Shown: in pieces, positions 11,801 to 19,314 of the stretch | Position numbering within the stretch: the first letter of the stretch is position 1 | How the letters are laid out: the number at the start of each line of letters is the position of its first letter | DNA from: Flavobacteriaceae bacterium | GTDB taxonomy: Bacteria > Bacteroidota > Bacteroidia > Flavobacteriales > Flavobacteriaceae | Direction: 5' to 3' | Length of the DNA stretch: 64,000 bases | Assembly: GCA_025800395.1 (NCBI GenBank) | Contig: JAOXRU010000119.1 | Location: 117,057-181,056, forward strand | The notes under the pieces: generated by a model | Databases searched by the model: none | The model's input: only the letters and a program-made list of their open reading frames with translations | What the model was told of the DNA's origin: nothing | Program-made: the position numbers and the translations under genes

Positions 11801-14800
11801 GTGGAAAAACGCCTTATACAATTAGTTATGACAACGGCGTCACTTTCTTAGCAGATACCCCTGCCAATAGAGAAATTCAATTAGACCCAGGTAACTATAC
11901 ATTTATCGCTAGAGATGACAATGGTTGCACTCAAAGTGTGGATGTAATTGTGCCACAAGCCAGACCAACACCAGGATTTGACAATACTATAGTGTATAAT
12001 TGTGAAGGTAAAGGTACACTAACCATGAAACCAGACCAAAATATTTACGATTACACCTATGCCATAGATGGGACCGACAATAACCCAAAATCTAATCCAG
12101 TATTTGAGGATTTGGCACCAGGAACTTATGAAATAACAACCTCTTTCAAAGTTAAAAGCAATCTGGCTGCTCCAATCATTTTTGAGGATAATTTTGGCAA
12201 TGGTAATGGAGTAACGAATCCTAATGTTCCAAATTACTGCTGGGAGTCCCAGAACAATTCCGTAAACGACTGCGACAATGGTGGCAATAGTATCGTAAAC
12301 GACGGAGAATATGTCGTTGGTTCTGAACTCACAAATCCATGGCCTGGTTGGTGGGATTTTTCAGACAACACCAACAATGGGGCAGATTCCAGATTTTTGT
12401 TTATAGCGGTCGAACCATCTGGAGACGGCTTAACCCTTTACAAAAAAGAATTGAACAATCTTGTACCCAATCAGGAACTAGAAGCGAGTTTTGCCTTACT
12501 CAATGCGATGGCTACTAGTTCCAATATTGGCTTCGATCCCAATGTGCGCTTTGAATTGCGAATTCCAGGAACGACTACCGTCGTAGACAGCTTTACCTCT
12601 GGTGCTGTTCCTAGAAATGAAGAATGGAACCTCTTTAATTTCACCCTAAACCCAGGAACAAATTCCAGTTTGGAATTGGTACTGGTGTCTGTTCAAACTT
12701 CTGGTTTTGGAAACGACATTGCTATAGATGATATCGTTATTCGTCAGGCTCCAAATAGCTGTGCTCAGAACGTAAACACCACCATAACTATAGAATCAGG
12801 TAAAGAATTTGCCGCAGAAATCGAACATTTCGAGAATATAAGTTGTAATGGACTATCCGATGGGAGTGTTCGTATACGTACCAGCAACGCAACCGCAAGT
12901 GAAGGCGTGCAATGGTCTATAGATAATGGCAACAACTGGACCACCACTACAGACAACCCTTTTACAATAGATACCCTATCCGAAGGCACAAACAATATAC
13001 AGATTCGTAAAAATGACGAACCCAATTGTAGTTTAAGTCTTTCACAAGATATCAGCGAACCCGATCCAGTATCGATAACAGCCAGTATTGGGCGTGTAGT
13101 TACTTGCTTGCTTCCACAAGGAAGAGTTGCCTTCTCGGCTACGGGAGGCATTGCACCTTATACTTTTTCCCTAGAAAATGATAGTGGTGCAGTCCTAGAA
13201 AACTTTGCCAGCAATACAGATGGCTTTTATGATAATCTTGCTCCTGGCACATACGTAGTTGCGGTAAAGGACGCCAATGAATGTACCGTAGTAAAATCTG
13301 GGGAAATAACCCTAAATCCAGTTCCAGTGATCACCCATACTGCTACGCCTACTCCTTGTTATGCCGGTGATAGCAATGGAACCATTGCGGTGAGCTCATC
13401 TGATGCTATCGCCCCATTGCAATTTAGCATCGACGGAGGTATTTGGATAGATGGAGAAAACAATGATTCCCATACATTTGGCAATTTAAATGCTGGCACC
13501 TATAGCATCAAAATAAAAGATGCCGCTGGCTGTGAGAGTACAGCAACCAATGTCGTGATTCAAGAACAATTGGTGGCCACTGCGGCAACAACCCATGTAA
13601 GCATCTGTGCTCCTGGTAGCATTAGCATCACCGCTAGCGGCGGAAGCGGATCCTTACAATACGCCATAGTAGAAGCCAATACGGACCCTACTGGCTCCTT
13701 TGGTACTACTTCCACCCTTAGCATCAACCAAGCTACAGCAATTTCCAACACCAAATGGGATGCTTATATACGCGACAACTCTAACGCTGCGCCATTTTGT
13801 CAAGTATTGTTGGAAGATATCACGGTAAATCCTGCTATACAATGGGATATAGAAAACGAGATTACCAACCCTAGTTGTAATGGTGGTAAAGGCTCTATTA
13901 TGGTAGAATTACAAAACAATGGTACCAAGCTGACCGATACAGAAGTACTGCAAGCAGGTCCATTTCGATATGAAGTTTTGTTGGAGGGTACCAATACGGT
14001 AATAAAATCAGAAAGCAACTTATCGTTGTCAGAGAACATTTTTGCCAATCTCTCCCCAAACACCTACGATGTAAGGGTTACAGACACCAACAATTGTCAA
14101 CAGATTAAAACAGTGGAGATCGTTAATCCTCCGGAACTAAGTGCCGATATGGTAACCCTATTCCCTACCCCTGATCCAAACAATCCTAGTGATTGTGATT
14201 TGGCAGATAGGGTACAATTCACCAATTATCCAGAAGCAAATGATATCGATGGGGATTTACAATTTAGTATCAATAATGGACAAAATTGGTTCAACAACGA
14301 CACTTTCACTGGAAAAACTTCTGGAGATGAAATACAACCTGCAATGCGTATAGTAGATGATGCCGGTAATGTAACCAAAATTATTTGTTTCAACATATTA
14401 GACCCATATATACTCAACTTCCCATTAGATGATTTGGGGATAACTGTTAGTGCTGTGGTTTCAGATTGTACCAAGCTGACAGTAGATGTGCTTGGTACTA
14501 AAGGAAATCCTCCTTACCAATATACCTATACAGACAATCCTGCAGACTGGGAAGAAAACAGTGCCATTTGGACGGCTGTAACACCATCTGGCACCACCCA
14601 TACTTTTGAAAATCAAGACTCTGACACCCCACAACAAGCTGGTCTTCCAATATTAATACCTGGAAGAACCTATGCCTTTTATGTACGTGATAGTCATGGA
14701 TGTATTCGCCAAAGTAGCAAAAATGTAAACAATTTGGTAAACAACCCCATAGAATTTGATTTGGACATCAAAAACTCTTGTTATTTCCGAGCGCCAGATA

Positions 14801-17800
14801 CTGCCAATGGCGAAATTGAATTCTCTTTAAATCCTGCTGCTACGACTACAATGTCTGGAGGAGATACATTTTCTTGGGAATTGCGGGAACTAGGCACCAA
14901 TACACTTATCGATTCGGGAACAGATAACAGTATTCCAAATAGTATTACTGTAGACGAACTCGGTCCAGAAGGGAATATAAACCCAGCCCTAAATACCGAT
15001 CCCAAAAAATACTATTTGGTAGCGCGTATAGATGATAGCTCTGGTGATTTAAAATGCTGGAGTGGCACCGAAAACACCAAGGTAAACACCTTTGCTGCAT
15101 TATCGGGTACCGTTACCGAATCTCGTGCCATAGGGTGTGTGCAACCAGGACTCATAGATGCCACGGATATTGCTGGGGGGAATGGAACATACAAATTCAC
15201 CGTAACAAGACCTAGTATTGTAGGCGAAGCTGGACATCCCACTACCATCACCATAGCCAATGAAGTAAGCCAAGAGATTATCGAAATTCCGGTGGGATCT
15301 CCAGCAGGAAATTATACGGTTGTTGTAATGGACGAAGATGCTTGTAGTGTGAACTTGACGGTGGCCATGTCTACCTTGCCAAATCCAAGCATAGACGATA
15401 TCGAAATCGATAATTGCAGCAATAGCATTCAGGTTAAAGTAACAGCAAGTCCAAATCCATCGGTATTGCGTTATGCCATGGTATCGGCTGGAAATCCAGC
15501 GCCTACCTCCTTTGAAACCAATGGTGGTATATTTGAGAATGTGGCTGCAGGAAATTATGATATTTATGTAATTAACAACAGTGGATGTATCGCAAAAGAA
15601 ACCAGCGTTAGGGTACACCCGCCTTTGCTTGCTAGTGCTGTACTGAGCAAACCTATCGATTGTTCTGCCTCTCCTTCAGCTACCATCGATATCGAGATCA
15701 CCCAAGGATCTGGTGATTATGATTATCAGGTAATTAAAACAGTAGGAAGTGCAGAGGCCGCTGTAAACAAACAATCTGTTCCGAGTAACTCCTTTAGTCA
15801 TACAGCGCCTACTGCTGGTACTTATCAAATAACCATCTTTGTAGACGCTACCAGCGATACCAAAGCTTGTACTAGAGTTTTTGACATAGTCGTGCCCGAA
15901 CAAAAGACGCCACAATTTGATTTACAACCTACTACCGTTAGTTGTAATGGAGGAGACAATGGTAAAATTTCCATAGTAGAAACCGATAATGGTATTAGTC
16001 CATTAACCTACCAATTATTAGATTCCTCTAATAATCCGGTGGCAGCAGGAGATTTTAGTTTTAGCAATAACACCAAAACGTTCTCCGATTTATCCGCAGG
16101 GACCTACATTGTGCGCGCTACAGGAACAAACGAATGTACAAGAGACATTTCTATAGATATAGAGGAACCAGATGCAATCAGCATACCAGCTTTGGATGTG
16201 GTGCAATTTGGATGTACTTCCAGCAACGACAAAAATAATGCGAGCATAGCCATCGACGTCAGCCAATTAACTGGTGGTTCTGGTAATTATCCAAGGTTTG
16301 TATTTAAAGACCCTAGCAATGTAGTAGTTCAAGATGGCACTAATCCCAAATTGGTTATCGATCAAAATGCAGGTGGCACTTATACTATAGAAGTCCATGA
16401 TAGCAATGGCTGCTTGGAAAGTACTACCCAGAACATAAACACCTTTGACGTATTAGAGTCTGTTAATATTACCGTAGACCAATTGCGCGACTGCACCAAT
16501 ACTGGGGAAAGTATCACCCTAGTTGCCAACGGATCAGAAAGTAATAGCACGGATCCCTCGCATAATTATTCGTTTAAACTTACGAGCAACAACACGACCA
16601 ATACCACTGGAGTATTTAGTAATCTGGATGTAGGTACCTATCAATTTGAAATCACCAATACCGATACTGGTTGTAAGTTACTAAAAACGCATACTGTTCC
16701 AGATCTCGATAATTTTAACATAGAGGTAAAAGTGGACACCCCAGTAATATGCTTTGGTTCTGATGCGAGCGTACATATAGAAGTCAGCAATTATACAGGA
16801 GCTTTTAGCTTTGATATTAAGAGCAATGGTTCGAGTGTCCAAACTGGTACGGGTACCAATGGCACCACCAATGCTATCAGTTTACCAGCAGGGTCTTATG
16901 TTCTAGATTTTGAGCAAACAGCACATCCTTTGTGCTCCAGAACTTTAAATTTCACCATCCCCGGACCACTAGCTGCTTTGGATGCGACTGTTACAGAAAG
17001 AGGTAATGCGAGTTGCAACAACAATCAAGGTCAGTTAGAGGTGAAACCAAGCGGTGGAAAAGCACCATATTCTATTTCATTAGACACCGAAACAGCGCAA
17101 AATGTCACCAGTTTTGTATTTGAAAATTTGAGCGATGGGGTACATAATGTATCCGTAACAGACGCCCTGGGTTGTACTGCGACCTTTAGTGGAAGTGTTA
17201 CAAGAATAGAGCCATTGGTTGCCAATGCAACAGCTGCTGCCAATCCTCTAGAGTGTCTTGGAGACAACAATGGTAGTATTACAGCAAACATTAGCTCTGG
17301 TGGTACTGGAGAGATTAATTTCACGCTATTGAGATTGGACGAAAATGGTACTGTTTTGCAAACAGGTATCCCTCAAGACAATGCCACTTTTAATGATTTG
17401 AACCAAGGAAATTATGCCATATTGATAAAGGATGATGCCAATTGTGAGTTTACCACAAACACCATAAATTTGGAAGATCCAACACCATTGGTTCCTATAT
17501 TGGTACTCAAAAATCCATTGGAATGTGTACAAAAAGCCGAGATAGAATTGCGTGTGAGTGGTGGTACACCTGGAGGATACCAATGGAGCGAAACCAAAAA
17601 TGGTACCTACCAAGCCTTTAGCAACAACACTTCACACACATTCAGCAACCTAGAGGCTGGGACATACCAATTCTGGGTGAAAGACATCAACAATTGTATC
17701 CCCGTAAAGACCAATGCCATCACAGAATCTCCTATACAGGATATTGCTATATTGGTAGATGAAAGCAAGGCCATAGTGTATTGCAATGGAGATGATAATG

Positions 17801-19206
17801 CGCAAATTGTTGTAACAGCTACTGGGGGTGTTGGTAATTACCAATACCAATTATTTGACGATAATGGATTTACTAGTCAGGCAGCGCCACCCAATACCAC
17901 AGGTATTTTTAATAATCTGGGAGCTGGAACGTATTTTGTGCGGGTAGAAAGTGGTGATTGTAGTGCTAACTTCACTGGTTCTATAGAAATAGAAGAGCCC
18001 ACAGCAATTACATTTTTAGGTTCAAAAACCAATATAAGTTGTAATGGTGCAGATGATGGAACCATTACTGTAGAGGCAACAGGAGGAGCTGGAAACTATC
18101 AATTTGCCATTAGTCCAAACTTAAATCAGTTCAAAAACGAAAACACCTTTACCAACTTAGCTGCTGGAAATTATACCGTTGTAGCTCAGGATGGAAATGG
18201 CTGTTTTGAAAAACTGACCTTTGAATTAACCCAGCCAGAAGCTCTGGTAGTAAATGAGCAAATCCGTCATGAAATCTGTAAAGATGCCAATGATGGAAGT
18301 ATACAATTGGAGCTAAGTGGCGCCCAACCACCTTATAGGACGGCCATCAATTCTACTTCAGATTCTGATTTTGTTGAAGGTAGAACCAAATTTGAAAATT
18401 TGGCTCCGGGCAATTATAAGATTTATATCAGAGATGCTGGAAACTGCGATGTGACCTTAGACTACGAAATAAAAGCAGGTAAGAACATTCTTGCAGAGGT
18501 AAACACCATTTACACATGTAGTGGCAATACGCCAGCCAATCATCTAGAAATCAAACTAGAAGATGAAAGTGTCGCAGCAGATGTTATGTATTCTCTTGAT
18601 TCTAAAGAAATCAGTAATTATGTCTTAAAACCAAATTATAAAAATTTGAGTCCAGGGCAACATGTATTATCTATTCTTCACAGCAATGGCTGTGAAAACG
18701 AAATTAGTTTCGAAGTACAAGAATACCTGCCAGTTAGCGTGCAGTTAGAAAATAAAGAAGTAAACGTGATCACCGTAAATGCAAGTGGTGGTAATCAGAA
18801 TTACACCTATTATCTAAACGGAGAAAAAGAAAGTCGTCAAAATACTTTTGCCATATTCAAATCTGGCACATATGAAGTAACTGTTGTAGATGGTAGAGGT
18901 TGTACCAATACTGCTTCCATAACTGTAGAGTTTTTGGATATAGAATTGCCAAGTTTCTTTACACCAAACAATGATGGTAAAAATGACAGATGGAAACCCG
19001 GATATATCAACAATTATCCAAATGCATCTATCATCGTATATGACCGTTATGGTCGGGAATTGTACAAGATTTCTAGAGATACAGAAGGTTGGGACGGAAA
19101 TTATTCCAATACTAGCCTACCTGCTGGAGATTATTGGTTTATCATCAGGCTCAATCATGAAGAGGATGATCGAGAGTTTATAGGACATTTTACCTTGATA
19201 AGGTAG
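5848..19206 (+). CDS. Giant SprB-like surface protein with T9SS type B sorting domain (4452 aa)
   Basis: This single open frame of 4452 residues is exported by a signal peptide (to about residue 42, ending FAQAQ; internal Met12 or Met15 could be the true start). Two copies of a module beginning GPGGVTSNLGLWLRAD and APGGLIDNLGIWLKAD (about 43-270 and 452-700) resemble DUF8202/concanavalin-like modules. A DUF11-type repeat begins near residue 1232 (FEKTVEDLAGN). A jelly-roll-like insert spans about 2111-2307. From about 1500 to 4350 there are roughly 22 SprB-type repeats, counted by the [AP]-G-x-Y...V-x-D signature. The last 85 residues (from about 4367, LPSFFTPNNDGKNDRWKPGY) are the gliding-motility-associated C-terminal domain that directs type IX secretion. 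It is probably a cell-surface adhesin. Unlike the adhesin at the right end of the window, no PorP/SprF gene is adjacent. A terminator follows. Confidence 0.93.
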   Translation: MENSSNHLKKKMYTMLFDSPLKKTYHIVLPVLLFSFFFAQAQTGPGGVTSNLGLWLRADMNTGTFVEDATVTTWSDMSVNNRNAIADNDPAFKDNIIGFMPAIEYDIDDSHRLNNVDINVRNSTMFGVGFSTNGRAFFWHSDQNEKDVILGINFHNFVYVDGQSFKSPGPRNNKDHPIMFRAQYSNAEKYDVNFLSGDNKKYTINNANDENSAVELHYWTLGNWHSGGGLRNWDFISETIVLETASPSATDIQRIESYLAFKYGFTLEHSKNKDLIASDNTTKIWNASTATGYNRLVFGIGRDDNSGLHKKIGKGLGVSSDVIVSTNSDFTSSNRNTSRPDINTDKTFFVLAANSISFKSLKAKKINVSGSFYPSKAKFNIQKSAGFNQNINLKFSDFNSDWKLFHSTSEDFSSNITDLGFLNADGEILNLNIDNGFIVLAKEINNTITTAPGGLIDNLGIWLKADVGTSTTTDGATVTTWKDQSIFSQTLSASSTPSFMESQINFNPTVFYELADRHIDNEPNLELPGTIHFSVAIPKGSHDHSLWTTSIESDNPTYLTNSLIATWDDHTGSLQTSTVPWAENEVALISNNFDNVPNYPLNFRKNGAAEFTFSESKLTDLSKVKKYHILGNWSSGNFAFGHVAETIIMDNESFSNSDYSKVSSYLAIKYGITLDQSGTNTGFEYLASNDAVIWSPDTADIFEHAIFGIGRDNDSGLDQKVSRSVNDSILTIATTKDFEKSNQDNARQSLNNLQFLVLGNNNGAYEFDAIGTSNTTNTDSRLKRVWKAQNTGGVGNIHLEFTQLTDGEKYYLLEDIDTNFTSGATELTSGVAFNGKVQFEATLSDNKTYTIAKKIYQEDDEPIGTAMGTPLSNNFMKIHGDFEILSNHVLNTKENPSNNTSHSPNSDFNDRNVNNDEVAMGYIDTDSDGTTFSSSSATLALPNCSRIAYAGLYWGGTYPFKKGHATDPEGIPADNSRDESYKQVKFKIPGGDYVDIGPNSDAKFEYRNIYDGGEADLLHRPYLNYANVTHLIKPLDSNLNGEYTVANVVGSLDKKIDGSAAGWTLVLIYENAAESLKYVSTKDGFVEISGRSGAKFNFSDFKTLGAGSNVNIKMGIAAMEGDAKTTGPQVRVRANSSDNWHIVSTALNPQDNFFNSTISINDSNIITRNPKNSNSFGWDMDVFNIPNPSNNVIPNNHSNLDVNVIRTDDGSDVSYLYLQVISTEISSAVMQFEKTVEDLAGNNKQDEEINMGDDFNYVLTLKNSGNVNAQNVVISTPIPKNTSFVSSDVTNATGTTVTENNNTLQVSVPNNLVSANSNEIRIKLRMRLSDNCIDYTAACDHEIETQSMLSYTDGNGNTITNQPNKILDPVCNIPEDKKIRFQIGNLSDCTFEKDIQLCGAEVTITAGSGFESYSWVKDTNDNKQVDASDLTINDGDPDNNPATIKVKETGIYIATKTADGGCVDQVEIIKVSLFGVTKTNPIIAFLTEINEDDDLTNDVQWDEVQCPNDGELLPQISLCGSNDSQEINLNINDAQSLVWEKLDDTNCGNTPANCANKDPNCGWTQQATGNNFTVSSAGNYRLVLNYQNGCFSRFYFNAFQNNLNVSFSKTDKSCNNNGSIQINNSENNYAFRLLNITNNTVAVPFSANNGSNFAIANAGTYRVEFTQIDSNTNAPLEGGCIFSTPDIGILDQQLDISLSGVTGNCVQSSSITVESNLGNNNYTYKLHRDDGSGNAGELIDSQSAVTEPNFTFSDIGSGDFVVVATTNSGCSDSNTISIASDGNPSVNAALNDHISCIDGSVTLTASGGNPNPSYLFAIWSKDGTDLFSEVSDIPANQIQTDATFTFADGEDGVYEFVVIDSNNCSSVSNAVTVNDVGSPEIDDPTLSNELDCNNTSTNMTIEVTGGTAPFQFSIDNGVTTQANATFNNLSEGTYSVKVVDANDCEATKTITLTQAPPIVFSAGITDDGTCSGSNQVTAEVIGIQGGKTPYTISYDNGVTFLADTPANREIQLDPGNYTFIARDDNGCTQSVDVIVPQARPTPGFDNTIVYNCEGKGTLTMKPDQNIYDYTYAIDGTDNNPKSNPVFEDLAPGTYEITTSFKVKSNLAAPIIFEDNFGNGNGVTNPNVPNYCWESQNNSVNDCDNGGNSIVNDGEYVVGSELTNPWPGWWDFSDNTNNGADSRFLFIAVEPSGDGLTLYKKELNNLVPNQELEASFALLNAMATSSNIGFDPNVRFELRIPGTTTVVDSFTSGAVPRNEEWNLFNFTLNPGTNSSLELVLVSVQTSGFGNDIAIDDIVIRQAPNSCAQNVNTTITIESGKEFAAEIEHFENISCNGLSDGSVRIRTSNATASEGVQWSIDNGNNWTTTTDNPFTIDTLSEGTNNIQIRKNDEPNCSLSLSQDISEPDPVSITASIGRVVTCLLPQGRVAFSATGGIAPYTFSLENDSGAVLENFASNTDGFYDNLAPGTYVVAVKDANECTVVKSGEITLNPVPVITHTATPTPCYAGDSNGTIAVSSSDAIAPLQFSIDGGIWIDGENNDSHTFGNLNAGTYSIKIKDAAGCESTATNVVIQEQLVATAATTHVSICAPGSISITASGGSGSLQYAIVEANTDPTGSFGTTSTLSINQATAISNTKWDAYIRDNSNAAPFCQVLLEDITVNPAIQWDIENEITNPSCNGGKGSIMVELQNNGTKLTDTEVLQAGPFRYEVLLEGTNTVIKSESNLSLSENIFANLSPNTYDVRVTDTNNCQQIKTVEIVNPPELSADMVTLFPTPDPNNPSDCDLADRVQFTNYPEANDIDGDLQFSINNGQNWFNNDTFTGKTSGDEIQPAMRIVDDAGNVTKIICFNILDPYILNFPLDDLGITVSAVVSDCTKLTVDVLGTKGNPPYQYTYTDNPADWEENSAIWTAVTPSGTTHTFENQDSDTPQQAGLPILIPGRTYAFYVRDSHGCIRQSSKNVNNLVNNPIEFDLDIKNSCYFRAPDTANGEIEFSLNPAATTTMSGGDTFSWELRELGTNTLIDSGTDNSIPNSITVDELGPEGNINPALNTDPKKYYLVARIDDSSGDLKCWSGTENTKVNTFAALSGTVTESRAIGCVQPGLIDATDIAGGNGTYKFTVTRPSIVGEAGHPTTITIANEVSQEIIEIPVGSPAGNYTVVVMDEDACSVNLTVAMSTLPNPSIDDIEIDNCSNSIQVKVTASPNPSVLRYAMVSAGNPAPTSFETNGGIFENVAAGNYDIYVINNSGCIAKETSVRVHPPLLASAVLSKPIDCSASPSATIDIEITQGSGDYDYQVIKTVGSAEAAVNKQSVPSNSFSHTAPTAGTYQITIFVDATSDTKACTRVFDIVVPEQKTPQFDLQPTTVSCNGGDNGKISIVETDNGISPLTYQLLDSSNNPVAAGDFSFSNNTKTFSDLSAGTYIVRATGTNECTRDISIDIEEPDAISIPALDVVQFGCTSSNDKNNASIAIDVSQLTGGSGNYPRFVFKDPSNVVVQDGTNPKLVIDQNAGGTYTIEVHDSNGCLESTTQNINTFDVLESVNITVDQLRDCTNTGESITLVANGSESNSTDPSHNYSFKLTSNNTTNTTGVFSNLDVGTYQFEITNTDTGCKLLKTHTVPDLDNFNIEVKVDTPVICFGSDASVHIEVSNYTGAFSFDIKSNGSSVQTGTGTNGTTNAISLPAGSYVLDFEQTAHPLCSRTLNFTIPGPLAALDATVTERGNASCNNNQGQLEVKPSGGKAPYSISLDTETAQNVTSFVFENLSDGVHNVSVTDALGCTATFSGSVTRIEPLVANATAAANPLECLGDNNGSITANISSGGTGEINFTLLRLDENGTVLQTGIPQDNATFNDLNQGNYAILIKDDANCEFTTNTINLEDPTPLVPILVLKNPLECVQKAEIELRVSGGTPGGYQWSETKNGTYQAFSNNTSHTFSNLEAGTYQFWVKDINNCIPVKTNAITESPIQDIAILVDESKAIVYCNGDDNAQIVVTATGGVGNYQYQLFDDNGFTSQAAPPNTTGIFNNLGAGTYFVRVESGDCSANFTGSIEIEEPTAITFLGSKTNISCNGADDGTITVEATGGAGNYQFAISPNLNQFKNENTFTNLAAGNYTVVAQDGNGCFEKLTFELTQPEALVVNEQIRHEICKDANDGSIQLELSGAQPPYRTAINSTSDSDFVEGRTKFENLAPGNYKIYIRDAGNCDVTLDYEIKAGKNILAEVNTIYTCSGNTPANHLEIKLEDESVAADVMYSLDSKEISNYVLKPNYKNLSPGQHVLSILHSNGCENEISFEVQEYLPVSVQLENKEVNVITVNASGGNQNYTYYLNGEKESRQNTFAIFKSGTYEVTVVDGRGCTNTASITVEFLDIELPSFFTPNNDGKNDRWKPGYINNYPNASIIVYDRYGRELYKISRDTEGWDGNYSNTSLPAGDYWFIIRLNHEEDDREFIGHFTLIR

Positions 19207-19226
19207 GTTTTAGTGGTTATATTTTT

Positions 19227-19259
19227 AGAGGCTGTCCAAAAAGGCAGCCTCTTTTTTTT
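19227..19259 (+). terminator. Intrinsic terminator of the giant adhesin gene
   Basis: Stem AGAGGCTG (19227-19234) / CAGCCTCT (19245-19252) with a 10-base loop is followed by a run of T to 19259. It lies 20 bases past the stop codon. On the other strand no T run follows, so it serves the plus strand only. Confidence 0.85.
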
Positions 19260-19314
19260 ATAGAAAAAAGATTCCCTATAACTCATTTTCTGTACAAGCT
19301 TTGACCTATAAAAA

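Noticed and set aside
8500..18331. Many minus-strand ORFs of 60-172 codons under the giant adhesin
   Set aside because: All are shadows of a repetitive coding frame with low stop frequency on the other strand; no start signals or domains.
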